Shown: piece after piece, positions 41,992 through 51,023 of the stretch | Position numbering within the stretch: the first letter of the stretch is position 1 | How the letters are laid out: every line of letters begins with the position of its first letter | Assembly (NCBI RefSeq): GCF_003967575.1 | Contig: NZ_BIFT01000002.1 | Coordinates: 1,054,001 to 1,118,000 of the forward strand | DNA length: 64,000 bases | Origin: Dictyobacter alpinus | GTDB lineage: Bacteria; Chloroflexota; Ktedonobacteria; Ktedonobacterales; Ktedonobacteraceae | Direction: 5' to 3' | Made by a program: the position numbers and the translations under genes | The notes under the pieces: model-generated | What the model was told of the DNA's origin: nothing | What the model saw: only the letters and a program-made list of their open reading frames with translations | Databases searched by the model: none

Positions 41992-42098
41992 ACGGGCAAG
42001 AACATTGCATAACAGGAATAGTGAAATGCCCTGTGCTTCATACATAAAACAGAAAATTTGTGGATGGACCTTGCCCTACAGAGAGAGAGAAATATACA

Positions 42099-42569
42099 AT
42101 GGCCTTAAAAAAACATATTGAGCTGCTGGCAGCTGGAAACAAGACCTGGAATACATGGCGTCGTGACCATTATGATGTCCAGGCACTCGAGCCGAATCTC
42201 CATGAGGCAGATCTACGCAACGCTGATCTGCGTGGTATCGATTTCCACGGTGTTGATCTCACTGAAGCAAATCTCCAATATGCGGATCTACGAGATGCGG
42301 ATCTGCGAGAGACGGACCTGCGGCACACAAATTTAGAGGGCGCGAATCTAAGCGGTGCCAATCTTGAAAAAGCGATGATGCATGGCGTCGACGCCTTCCA
42401 GGCACGCTTTTGTGGAGCAAATATGCATGGGGCCGATCTTAGCAATGCGGACCTGCGTGGCGCCGACCTGACCGGAGCAAATATCGCTCGTACCATTTTT
42501 GATCATGCTTTATTCGATAAACCAGATGTTACCATTACACCACCTGCAGTAGAAACAGTTAAGGTTTAA
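42099..42569 (+). CDS. Pentapeptide-repeat protein
   Basis: A 156-residue protein. After about 35 N-terminal residues (KKHIELLAAGNKTWNTWRRD) come about 20 pentapeptides of the A(D/N)LxX type (EADLRNADLRGIDFHGVDLT and onward), forming a right-handed quadrilateral beta helix. Some such proteins mimic DNA and shield gyrase, but most are uncharacterised. ATG 42099 has GAGAGAG upstream. A paralogue with the same N-terminal cap lies at 57252-57740. It heads a tight operon with three small genes (gaps 5, 8 and 16 bp). Confidence 0.9.
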   Translation: MALKKHIELLAAGNKTWNTWRRDHYDVQALEPNLHEADLRNADLRGIDFHGVDLTEANLQYADLRDADLRETDLRHTNLEGANLSGANLEKAMMHGVDAFQARFCGANMHGADLSNADLRGADLTGANIARTIFDHALFDKPDVTITPPAVETVKV

Positions 42570-42574
42570 CTTTC

Positions 42575-42775
42575 ATGGAAAATCGTTACTACGTCCAATG
42601 CTTATCACCTCAAATCTTTCTGGTCCGTGAGCGTGCTGCCGCAGACCAGGATCCTTCTGCAAATGATCGACTGGTCAAATCGTTTGATGTTCGTCATGAC
42701 GCATACTTATATGTCAACACTTTCAATGAGGAACACAAAAGTTTGCCTGATAGCAAACTGATCGAGAACGGGTAG
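42575..42775 (+). CDS. Small hypothetical protein (66 aa)
   Basis: A 66-residue soluble protein starting MENRYYVQCLSPQIFLVRER, 5 bp after the pentapeptide gene's stop and 8 bp before the next gene. Composition suggests a small alpha/beta fold (IFLVRER, AYLYVNTFN). Unknown function; conservation of the operon would support it as a partner of its neighbours. Confidence 0.6.
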   Translation: MENRYYVQCLSPQIFLVRERAAADQDPSANDRLVKSFDVRHDAYLYVNTFNEEHKSLPDSKLIENG

Positions 42776-42783
42776 GTAGCATT

Positions 42784-43518
42784 ATGAATACCCAAACGAG
42801 GCCAGAGGGACAGACCGTCCCTTATACGAATACGCTGGCCGAACAATGGTTGATAGAAAGAACCTATCACGCCAAATTGTCCGATGGCACAGAGCTCTCC
42901 GTGCCTCATCTTACCGAAGCCTTTAGAAATATTACCAGCACCTATATTCCAATATCTGCCTGGAAAGAACTCTCACGACAAGAAGCACGCCAGCACTATG
43001 AACAGGGGAATCCGCTTCTGCTCTATAGCGAACATACATGGAATCACGCATATGGAAACAATACCATGTGGAGTTCCAACAAAAACATGCGTGCTATTAT
43101 CTATAGTTCAACCCCTCAGTTGCCAGATGAAGCCTCAGGCATCAGTTATGGGCTCTACTACCTTGATAGCATCCATGGAAACTTCGCAAATTCATCCTGG
43201 GAAGCCTGGTTCTCCAGCACGATTGAAAATATTTTTGCTGAAAATAGTCATACGACCTTTCTAAAACCCTTCATCCAATTTCCTGCCAGCTTACATTACA
43301 CGATCATTGCCGCGGATGGACATGTCGAGGAATATGCAAGCGCGGATGAAGCGGTCCAAGGATTTCAAACGATGCCTGCGCTCCAGCAAGATGGAAAGGT
43401 ATCCTTACCAGAATTCTGCTATTATTGCGAGGTGACAACGTCAAGCGGTCGTTATCGTATCGAGTTTTTTGGCCCTCGCATGAATGAACCAGGCTATCCA
43501 GTAAAAGTAATGAAGTAA
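42784..43518 (+). CDS. Hypothetical protein (244 aa)
   Basis: A 244-residue soluble protein rich in aromatic residues (WNHAYGNNTMWSSNKNMRAI, SWEAWFSSTIENIFAE). I recognise no domain, no signal peptide and no membrane segment. It is the third gene of the four-gene operon beginning with the pentapeptide-repeat protein. The C-terminal part (FCYYCEVTTSSGRYRIEFFG) looks beta-rich. No function is proposed. Confidence 0.65.
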   Translation: MNTQTRPEGQTVPYTNTLAEQWLIERTYHAKLSDGTELSVPHLTEAFRNITSTYIPISAWKELSRQEARQHYEQGNPLLLYSEHTWNHAYGNNTMWSSNKNMRAIIYSSTPQLPDEASGISYGLYYLDSIHGNFANSSWEAWFSSTIENIFAENSHTTFLKPFIQFPASLHYTIIAADGHVEEYASADEAVQGFQTMPALQQDGKVSLPEFCYYCEVTTSSGRYRIEFFGPRMNEPGYPVKVMK

Positions 43519-43534
43519 GAAGGAACATATCCAG

Positions 43535-43759
43535 ATGGAAACAACACAAGAAGGAACCTACTTTCAAGAAGGTGACCGCGTACGGATCAAGCAAACAGGC
43601 GAACAAGGGAGTGTTAACGCGACCGATGGTGGCGTAGTCTATGTGGTCATGGATACCACAGAGGAGACCAGAGTCTTTTCAGCCTACTGCGATAAGGATT
43701 CCTACATCGATTTTGTTCAGCAAGAGCTGAAAGCGGGTGGGGCTGGAAAACAGGCGTAA
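43535..43759 (+). CDS. Small SH3/KOW-like hypothetical protein (74 aa)
   Basis: A 74-residue protein whose core FQEGDRVRIKQTGEQGSVNA followed by VVYVVMD reads like a small SH3-like barrel of the KOW or hypervariable-linker type, often nucleic-acid or protein binding. It is the last gene of the operon and is followed by a terminator at 43806-43834. Assignment is structural guesswork only. Confidence 0.6.
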   Translation: METTQEGTYFQEGDRVRIKQTGEQGSVNATDGGVVYVVMDTTEETRVFSAYCDKDSYIDFVQQELKAGGAGKQA

Positions 43760-43805
43760 TACAAAATTTCTTCCGAGAAAGTCGTAGCTCGGGATTGGCC
43801 TGTTC

Positions 43806-43834
43806 AGAGTGCTTCTAAGAAAGCACTCTTTTTT
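43806..43834 (+). terminator. Rho-independent terminator of the pentapeptide operon
   Basis: Arms AGAGTGCTT and AAGCACTCT (43806-43814, 43821-43829) followed by six T residues, 46 bp after the last gene. Confidence 0.88.
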
Positions 43835-44090
43835 ATTGCCTGGCACTATTCCTCATGAGTGAAAGCCACTTGATCTCCTCTCCGTATGATATGCTATTAA
43901 AAGGTAATCGTGAATGCCGCTCACACGATTGAAGCGCATGCCTTTGAAGAGAAGTCAGTCAACTACTCAAGCCAGCAGCCCCTTATCACGATTGACAAAC
44001 AAAAAAACTTCCATACAAACGTAAAAACATTATAGAGAACAGCTGAACAGGAGAAGAGGGATAGCGTTTATTCCTCATGAGAGTTTGGAT
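43835..44090. other. Intergenic region upstream of the kinase-WD40 gene
   Basis: No gene seen. It should contain the kinase promoter; a CCGTATGATATGCTATTA segment near 43888 is AT-rich, but no clear -35/-10 pair was identified. Confidence 0.3.
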
Positions 44091-45995
44091 ATGGCATCTT
44101 ACAGCAAAAAACAAATGGGCAATTATCAGCTTACACGCCTATTAGGAGAAGGGGCCTTTGCCGAGGTCTATCTGGGAGAACATATTTATCTTGGTACGCA
44201 GGCAGCGATCAAGGTTCTTAAGATGCAAGCGGCAGACGATCCAATGAACTGGTTTTATGTTGAGGCCCGTAATATTGCTCGTCTGGTTCATCCCAATATC
44301 GTGCGTGTGCTAGATTTTGGCGTTGAGGGAACGACACCATTTCTGGTACTGGATTACGCGCCTAATGGGACGCTACGCCAACGCCATCCAAATGGGACGC
44401 CTCTGCCATTGCCACTGGTGGTCGCATACATGAAACAGGTGGCTGAGGCATTGCAATATGCGCACGATGAGAAGTTGGTTCATCGGGACGTCAAGCCTGA
44501 AAATATTTTACTTGGCAGGCGCAATGAGATTCTCCTGAGTGATTTTGGGATCGCGCTGATCATGCAAACAGTTCAATCACAACGTGTTCAGGATGTAGCT
44601 GGTACCCTTCCTTATATGGCTCCTGAACAGATACAGGGACAGCCTCGTACGGCCAGTGATCAATATTCATTGGGCATTATCGCTTATGAGTGGCTGACGG
44701 GCTATCGACCCTTTAATGGCTCAATGACGGAAACTATCGCCCAGCATCTTGGTGTGACACCAACACCGCTACGTGAGAAGATACCATCCCTGCATCCAGC
44801 GGTTGAACAGGTCGTGCTTACAGCGTTAGAGAAAGATTATAAACGGCGCTTTGCCAGCGTGCGGGCCTTTGCGATCGCACTTGAACAGGCCAGCAAACTT
44901 GCAGGCACCACCACAGAAATGGTTGAACGAGCCACGGTTCCGGTTGAAACGCCAGCTCATTTACTGCCTCCAGTAACTCCAATGGCAAAAAATATAGCCA
45001 CACCGGTGCGCAATGAAGTATCTATCATGAAGTCTCGGGCACCTGGTACCCTTGTCTCTAGCTACAATGGTCATCAACAAGGCATCCTTTCTTTATCCTG
45101 GTCGCCTGATGGTACACACATTGCTTCCACCAGTGGCGAAAAGTCTCTTCAGGTGTGGAATGCGCAGACCACACAAACAGAGAAGAGCATTCAAGATCCT
45201 TCTGAAAGTGCACGTCTGGTCGCCTGGTCAGCTGATGGTTTACGTATTGCCAGCGTTGGTAGCGATGAACAGGTACATGTCTGGGAGATAGCCACAAATA
45301 GCTTTCGCATGACTTATGCTGGCCACCAGGGGCATAAGATTAACGCGTTGGCCTGGTCGCCAATCCAGAATGTTGTGGCTACCGCTGGCAGCAACGGAAC
45401 GGTACATGTGTGGGATGCGATTACGGGTAAATTGCTCACCGTCTACCAGGGACATCGTGCCAGTGTGAATACGCTGGCATGGACTCCCAATGGACCACCA
45501 GCGTTCCACGGACATGGCTATCATATTGTTTCTGGCGGGAATGATACAACGCTGCAAACATGGGAGGCGTTCACGGGCAGAACGATTGCCACCTATCCTG
45601 GTCCGCCAGCCCAGATTTTGAGTACAGCCTGGTCACCAGGCGTCTATGCCTCCTTCTCCAGTCCAGGCCTGAACTCGCAGATCTATAAAAGCTCACGTGT
45701 CGCCTGTGGAAGGATTGATGGCATGGTACAGATGTGGGACACGAGTACAAGTCAGGAAGTACTCAGCTATCGCTATGCCACAGCGATCTCGGTCGTTACC
45801 TGGTCACCTGATGGTAGGCGTTTCGCCTATGCCGGTGAGGATACAATGGTAGAGGTATGGGATACGACAACCAACCTCAAACTCCTGGCATTCTCCAATA
45901 GCGCGCCCGTTCGCGCCATGGCCTGGTCACCAGACGGTACATATATTGCTACTGGCGGAGACGATAGCCGGGTCCATTTATGGCTTGCTCCTTGA
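44091..45995 (+). CDS. Ser/Thr protein kinase with C-terminal WD40 repeats
   Basis: A 634-residue cytosolic protein. Residues 1-270 are a complete Hanks kinase: LLGEGAFAEVYLG, AAIKVLK, HRDVKPENILL, LSDFGIAL, YMAPEQIQG. After a linker of about 55 residues come about seven WD40 repeats (ILSLSWSPDGTHIASTSGEK, VHVWDAITGKLL, VVTWSPDGRRFAYAG and others), which should form a propeller for protein docking. No membrane helix is present, unlike the kinase at 9877-11358. Kinase-WD40 fusions are frequent in Chloroflexota and cyanobacteria. Partners are unknown; no obvious substrate gene is adjacent. Confidence 0.94.
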   Translation: MASYSKKQMGNYQLTRLLGEGAFAEVYLGEHIYLGTQAAIKVLKMQAADDPMNWFYVEARNIARLVHPNIVRVLDFGVEGTTPFLVLDYAPNGTLRQRHPNGTPLPLPLVVAYMKQVAEALQYAHDEKLVHRDVKPENILLGRRNEILLSDFGIALIMQTVQSQRVQDVAGTLPYMAPEQIQGQPRTASDQYSLGIIAYEWLTGYRPFNGSMTETIAQHLGVTPTPLREKIPSLHPAVEQVVLTALEKDYKRRFASVRAFAIALEQASKLAGTTTEMVERATVPVETPAHLLPPVTPMAKNIATPVRNEVSIMKSRAPGTLVSSYNGHQQGILSLSWSPDGTHIASTSGEKSLQVWNAQTTQTEKSIQDPSESARLVAWSADGLRIASVGSDEQVHVWEIATNSFRMTYAGHQGHKINALAWSPIQNVVATAGSNGTVHVWDAITGKLLTVYQGHRASVNTLAWTPNGPPAFHGHGYHIVSGGNDTTLQTWEAFTGRTIATYPGPPAQILSTAWSPGVYASFSSPGLNSQIYKSSRVACGRIDGMVQMWDTSTSQEVLSYRYATAISVVTWSPDGRRFAYAGEDTMVEVWDTTTNLKLLAFSNSAPVRAMAWSPDGTYIATGGDDSRVHLWLAP

Positions 45996-46102
45996 GTCAT
46001 CAATACAGGGTGAAGCAGCGTCTATACATAACCTTTAATCAATGACTATCTAAATAACCTAAGCCCCCACACGTCTGTATCCTTGAAAGGATGAAATGCT
46101 GC

Positions 46103-47152
46103 ATGGCTACCATTTATGATGTCGCACGCCTGGCAAAGGTCTCTAAAACCACGGTCTCTAAAGTCGTATCCAATACCCCCTATGTAAGCGAAGAAACGAA
46201 AAAGCGCGTACTCGAGGCCATGGAGCAGTTACAATATTCGCCAAATCTGGCGGCACGTGGACTCAAGGGGAAGCGTACCTATGTCATTGGCTTGATCGTC
46301 CCCTATCATGCTGAACATTTATTTCACGATCCTTTTATCCTGGACATTGTGCTGGGCGTGGAAAGTACTGCCAGCGACTATGATTATAGTGTGCTCCTCT
46401 TTATGCCTAAGCCGACAGATAAGCGCGGCGTCTATGATCGCTTCTTACGAACTGGCTACGTGGATGGTGTGGTGACACTGGAATCCCATGCAGGTGGTAT
46501 CGATGATACAATTTTGGATGAACTGGGGATTCCACGCGTCTCAGCAGGATATCGTGAGGATCTTAAGCAGATCAATAGTGTTCATTCCAACGATCGTCTG
46601 GGCGGTTATCTGGCACTAGCACATCTGCTGGAGTTAGGACACCGCAACATTGGTATTATCAGTGGACCCGCGAATTTCGTGGTAGCGGTCGATGAGCGGC
46701 TACAGGGTGCGCGTGAGGCAATGGCTGAATGGGGGATTCAACTTGATCCAGCGCTGATTGGCTATGGTGACTTTAATGTCGGGAGTGGCTATCAGGTTGC
46801 GCAGCAGCTATTGGAGAGAGAGCAGCGACCAAGCGCACTTTTCTGTATGAATGATAGGATGGCGGCTGGCGCGATGTATTATGCCCACAATCATGATCTG
46901 CTTATTCCAGCCGATCTGTCATTGATCGGATTTGATGATATCGCGCTACCAACAATTGTCGAACCGCCACTAACAACGATCCATCAATCTCCCACCGAGA
47001 TCGGCAAAACAGCTACTCAGCATCTCTTCGCGCTGATCAACGCTGAAATAGAGAGCTTTGCGACGATCACATTACCGGTTGAGTTAGTTGTGCGCCAAAC
47101 CACAGCAGCACCATATGCGAGATCCATCCATATGGGTAGTTCACTTAAATAA
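46103..47152 (+). CDS. LacI-family transcriptional regulator
   Basis: A 349-residue regulator. The N-terminal helix-turn-helix is TIYDVARLAKVSKTTVSKVV, followed by the hinge helix NLAARGLKG. The rest is a sugar-binding periplasmic-type core with EERLxGAREAM-like and LIPADLSLIGFDDIALPTIV. ATG 46103 (MATIYDV) has GAAAGGA upstream at long spacing; a start 12 nt earlier is possible. It precedes a secreted GH30-like glycosidase gene by 180 bp on the same strand and is the likely sugar-responsive repressor of that gene. Confidence 0.93.
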   Translation: MATIYDVARLAKVSKTTVSKVVSNTPYVSEETKKRVLEAMEQLQYSPNLAARGLKGKRTYVIGLIVPYHAEHLFHDPFILDIVLGVESTASDYDYSVLLFMPKPTDKRGVYDRFLRTGYVDGVVTLESHAGGIDDTILDELGIPRVSAGYREDLKQINSVHSNDRLGGYLALAHLLELGHRNIGIISGPANFVVAVDERLQGAREAMAEWGIQLDPALIGYGDFNVGSGYQVAQQLLEREQRPSALFCMNDRMAAGAMYYAHNHDLLIPADLSLIGFDDIALPTIVEPPLTTIHQSPTEIGKTATQHLFALINAEIESFATITLPVELVVRQTTAAPYARSIHMGSSLK

Positions 47153-47190
47153 CTCCCTGGCAACTATTGACAATAAAAGATGAAGATGGT

Positions 47191-47228
47191 ATACCTGGTA
47201 TAGGGGATCGATCCCCTATACCAGGTAT
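47191..47228. terminator. 38-bp perfect palindrome after the LacI gene
   Basis: A perfect 38-bp palindrome 38 bp after the LacI gene's stop, followed by ATTTT. It probably terminates the regulator transcript. Its position before the glycosidase gene also allows an operator role, but it lacks the usual LacI core with a central CG between short half-sites. Confidence 0.65.
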
Positions 47229-47332
47229 TTTCAAGTTGTGGGGGCCTCTAATGAAATGAGGTGTCGGGGGGATGATATTTTCGTTTGAGTGTCCGAGTAG
47301 GCGTAATCTTGTACCGATGTACGAAGGAGAAG

Positions 47333-49690
47333 ATGACAATGTTTCGTCATTATGGAAAACGGATCCATCTGGGGGTGCGTATGATCGCACTTGCTGCGCT
47401 TGTCACTGCGGGACTATCCATGTTTCTGCATACGTCACAGAAGGCGCAAGCAGACTATAGTATCAGTGTTGATCCAGCACAGCAGTATCAGACCATTCAA
47501 GGCTGGGGAAGTAGCATGGCCTGGTGGGCCAATTGGGCAGGTAGCTTGAGTGATAGTCAACGGGTACCGCTGGCCGATAAGTTATTTGATCCAAATACAG
47601 GGATCGGACTAAATGTGTTGCGCTACAACTTTGGGGCCGACGGGCCTGGTAATGTCTGCCACAATGCGATTGCGAATGGGAAGGCCGGCGTCTACACCAA
47701 TATTCCTACCTACGAACCGACCGCTGGCGCCTATGATTGGACGCAAGATGCAAATCAGCGTTGGGTGCTACAGGCGGCTCAGGACCGGGGCGCGAATGTC
47801 TTTGAAGGTTTTGTGAATTCTCCTCCTGCCTGGATGACAACGAATAGTTGTACTTCTGGCGCAAATGGAAATAGCGAGAACTTGAGTAGTAGCCATTATG
47901 ATGATTATACCAGCTATATGGCGACGATCGCGCAGCATTTTCATGATACCTGGGGCTTACCCTTACAGACGCTGGCAGCGTTTAATGAACCCACACCAGG
48001 ATACTGGAACTTTAATGGGGATCAAGAAGGCTCGAATATATCCACCGGAACGCAGAATACGATTGTAAATAAACTGGCAGCCAAACTTGATCAGACTGGC
48101 GTGTCGGCATATTCACAGATTTCCGCTCCGGATGATACAGCGGTAAATGCATCGAATAACGACTATGATTCCTACGATGCGAACGCAAAGGCAGCGATAA
48201 TACAGTACAACACGCATACCTATGGTGGAAGCACCGGTGATCGCGATTATGCGTATAACACTATTGGACAGAACGGCAATAAGCGCCTGTGGATGTCCGA
48301 ATGGGGTACCGGCGCGCAGAGCAGTCCAATCGCGGCAGGCCTGACCTTATCCCATGAAATTCTTACCGATGAGCAGCATCTGCATCCAGCGTCCTGGGTT
48401 ATCTGGCAGGCTGCTGATAATTATGCCAATGCGAGCGGATCTGGCAATGGTGGCAGCGATAATGATCTGTGGGGCCTGGCCAGTACTGATAGCAGCGGCA
48501 ACATTACCTATCCATCACGCTACTATGCACTGGGCAATTATAGCAAGTTTGTGCGACCCGGCTATAAGATGATCGGCAATAGTGATGGGAATACGTTTAG
48601 CGCGTATGATGCAGGCAGCCAGACACTGGTCCTGGTGACCACAAATGATGGAACAGGCAGCACCAATGTTACCTATAATCTGTCAAACTTTAGTAGTGTG
48701 GGTGGATCGGCAACGCCCTATCAGACGACAAGCAATCAGAATCTAGCTCAGATAGCCAATGTTGGTATCACGAATAATACCTTTACCAGTACATTGCCCG
48801 CTCAATCAATTACGACCTTTGTGATCCATGGTGTCAACTACACAGGCACCGGAGCGGTTACGCAGGTCGATGATGCCACCCAGGGGAGCGGACTCAACCA
48901 GTTTAACTATTCCGCAGGCTGGGGCCATTGTGGTGATGGCTGTGGGAATGACCAATCTGGACTCTATAATGGGAGTAACAGTTGGAACGGTACGGCTGGC
49001 GCTACGGCCAGTGTGCAGTTTAATGGCTCACGGATCCGACTTTTTGGTGTCAAGGATAACAATGAGGGGATCGCAACAGTCTCTATCGATAATGGACCAG
49101 CCAGAGAAGTTGATTTTTACGCGGCACGTCGCGCCGGGAATCAACTCATGTGGGAGAGTCCTGCGCTTTCGTCTGGCACCCATACATTGAATGTTACGGT
49201 GACGGGTCGTAAGAATCCTCAGAGTAGCAATGTCTGGCCAGCGCTCGATCGGGTCGAGATCGATGCCGCGACCACGACTGCAACCACGCTCCTGGCCAAT
49301 CCAGGCTTTGAGTCCGGCAATCTCTCTCCCTGGATTGGTGAGGTACATGCTAATCTAGCCGGGATCGAAACAAATTATCCACATAGTGGCAGCCATGATG
49401 CCTATCTGCATCCAACCTCCTCTAGTGATGTTGGTATGGCCCAGACGATTACCGCCCCCACGTCACGTACCTATACGTTGACTGCCTATGCCGCCAATAA
49501 TACCGGCAATGTACAACTTGGGGTGGATGTCAATGGAACGCAGGTAAAAAATATTGAAGTGGCTGGTAATGTTGGTTATCAACAATATACCACCTCATTC
49601 ACAGCTAACGCCGGGCAGAGTATTAAAATATGGTATTATGCGCATGCCATCGCCGGCTGGGCCACCCTTGATGATGTCAGCTTAACATAG
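47333..49690 (+). CDS. Secreted GH30-like glycoside hydrolase with two carbohydrate-binding modules
   Basis: A 785-residue exported enzyme. A signal peptide (VRMIALAALVTAGLSMFLHT) leads into a GH30-like (beta/alpha)8 catalytic domain beginning YQTIQGWGSSMAWWANWAGS. The acid/base Glu is in LAAFNEP (about residue 220) and the nucleophile Glu in WMSEWGTGA (about 322). A beta side domain follows. Then come a CBM-like domain (SVQFNGSRIRLFGVKDNNEG, NVWPALDRVEID) and a CBM4/9-like module (NPGFESGNLSPWIG, WATLDDVSLT). GGAG precedes two closely spaced ATGs (47333, 47339). The closest enzyme type I recall is endo-beta-1,6-galactanase (GH30_5). Probably under control of the LacI protein upstream; it would digest plant arabinogalactan-type polysaccharide. 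Confidence 0.88.
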   Translation: MTMFRHYGKRIHLGVRMIALAALVTAGLSMFLHTSQKAQADYSISVDPAQQYQTIQGWGSSMAWWANWAGSLSDSQRVPLADKLFDPNTGIGLNVLRYNFGADGPGNVCHNAIANGKAGVYTNIPTYEPTAGAYDWTQDANQRWVLQAAQDRGANVFEGFVNSPPAWMTTNSCTSGANGNSENLSSSHYDDYTSYMATIAQHFHDTWGLPLQTLAAFNEPTPGYWNFNGDQEGSNISTGTQNTIVNKLAAKLDQTGVSAYSQISAPDDTAVNASNNDYDSYDANAKAAIIQYNTHTYGGSTGDRDYAYNTIGQNGNKRLWMSEWGTGAQSSPIAAGLTLSHEILTDEQHLHPASWVIWQAADNYANASGSGNGGSDNDLWGLASTDSSGNITYPSRYYALGNYSKFVRPGYKMIGNSDGNTFSAYDAGSQTLVLVTTNDGTGSTNVTYNLSNFSSVGGSATPYQTTSNQNLAQIANVGITNNTFTSTLPAQSITTFVIHGVNYTGTGAVTQVDDATQGSGLNQFNYSAGWGHCGDGCGNDQSGLYNGSNSWNGTAGATASVQFNGSRIRLFGVKDNNEGIATVSIDNGPAREVDFYAARRAGNQLMWESPALSSGTHTLNVTVTGRKNPQSSNVWPALDRVEIDAATTTATTLLANPGFESGNLSPWIGEVHANLAGIETNYPHSGSHDAYLHPTSSSDVGMAQTITAPTSRTYTLTAYAANNTGNVQLGVDVNGTQVKNIEVAGNVGYQQYTTSFTANAGQSIKIWYYAHAIAGWATLDDVSLT

Positions 49691-49714
49691 TACAGTAAAA
49701 CTCACCTACTTGCT

Positions 49715-49764
49715 AAGCATGGCTATACACTGGCATAGGATCCATGTATAGCCATGCTTTTATT
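49715..49764 (+). terminator. Rho-independent terminator of the glycosidase gene
   Basis: A perfect 15-bp stem (AAGCATGGCTATACA, 49715-49729, and complement 49745-49759) followed by TTTTA, 24 bp after the stop. Confidence 0.85.
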
Positions 49765-49994
49765 TACATGTCAACACTCATTCAATTCCTTTGCGTTTCT
49801 GAACATATCTTGCCTGCTTTCCTGTATATACAAATTTCCATTGCCCTCGCTGAAAATAGACAATGATCTATAAAATAACATTGTGTGCAGACATGCCATA
49901 TTATAAAATAGTAGCAGCTTTTTATTTATACACTTGAATGTTCTGTCAGAAATGGCTACTATACACGGTGCCGTGTGGAAAGCAAAATATATTT

Positions 49995-50900
49995 ATGTCA
50001 TGGTTTCCATTCCGTAAGCAAAAATCTACACAACAGGGCAAGGTTACGGCGAAAGAAGAGAGCCAACCTATCGAGGTGATCTTGCAAGGACGCCGCTATC
50101 GACAAGACGTGCCTTATGTTTTGCCAAAGGATCTTGGAGAGATTAATCGCCTGGATTTTCAGCATCATTTGCTAAAGCAAGCGATTAAAACGAATCATAT
50201 TGCTTCAATCTCACACATTACTGAACCGATGATTTTAGATGTAGGATGTGGTACAGGACGCTGGGTACTGGAGATGGGAAAGGAATTCCCACAGGCTCAG
50301 GTTAACGGGTTGGATGTTGAGATACCGCTGGTGGCTCAGGAGATGCAGGAAGCCAACTGTGCATTTGTGGTGGGAAATGTGCTGAAAGGGCTGCCATTTC
50401 CAGATAATACCTTTGATTATGTCCATCAACGCTTTCTGGCATCTGCGCTGCCTGCAAACGAGTGGCCGCGGGTACTCAAAGAACTTATGCGTGTAACCAA
50501 ACCTGGTGGCTGGATCGAACTGGTTGAACTGCTCCACCGTGTCGAACCATTAGGGGTTGCGGGAAAACAAATGAGCTCATGGATCGAGCAATTTTGCGCA
50601 CAGCGAGGTATTCAGCCAGCCATTGGCGAAAATCTTGCCGATTTACTGGCCGCGCTACCTGAGCTAAAAGAACAACAGGTGTATCACTATGATTTGCCCG
50701 TGGGAACATGGGGAGGACATGGTGGACAACTTCTGGCGAAAAGCCATCTGTCCGCATATGCAGGTGTCAAACCTATCTATGTGGAAAAACTACAGGTGAA
50801 TCCTGCAAATTTTGACGCCGTTTATGTAGCGATGCTCGATGAATGGGAAAAAGCACACGCCTACAGCCGTTGCTATTTTGCTATCGCAAAAAAACAATAA
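49995..50900 (+). CDS. Class I SAM-dependent methyltransferase
   Basis: A 301-residue methyltransferase. Motifs: ILDVGCGTGRWVLEMGKEFP (I), VNGLDVEIP (II), NTFDYVHQRFLASALP, LMRVTKPGGWIELVELLH. ATG 49995 (MSWFPFRKQ) has GGAAAG upstream and is preferred to the ORF's far start. Similar enzymes occur widely in secondary metabolism; the substrate is unknown. It stands alone between a glycosidase and the formate dehydrogenase operon, against which it converges. Confidence 0.88.
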   Translation: MSWFPFRKQKSTQQGKVTAKEESQPIEVILQGRRYRQDVPYVLPKDLGEINRLDFQHHLLKQAIKTNHIASISHITEPMILDVGCGTGRWVLEMGKEFPQAQVNGLDVEIPLVAQEMQEANCAFVVGNVLKGLPFPDNTFDYVHQRFLASALPANEWPRVLKELMRVTKPGGWIELVELLHRVEPLGVAGKQMSSWIEQFCAQRGIQPAIGENLADLLAALPELKEQQVYHYDLPVGTWGGHGGQLLAKSHLSAYAGVKPIYVEKLQVNPANFDAVYVAMLDEWEKAHAYSRCYFAIAKKQ

Positions 50901-50962
50901 TCTCCTCTATAAGTCCCGTTGCGAGATACAACCAATGCCTTATGATCCCGTTACTGGCCAGG

Positions 50963-51014
50963 ATATAATAAGAAGCCAGCTATATTTTTCACCATGGCTG
51001 GTTTCTTATTATAT
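50963..51014. terminator. Bidirectional terminator
   Basis: An 18-bp stem with one G-T pair (50963-50980 with 50997-51014), AT-rich at its base, between the convergent methyltransferase and formate dehydrogenase membrane subunit genes. Confidence 0.75.
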
Positions 51015-51023
51015 CGGCAAAGC

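Noticed and set aside
47191..47228. LacI operator
   Set aside because: It is a 38-bp perfect palindrome followed by T residues immediately after the gene; a terminator explains it better, though an operator role is not excluded.
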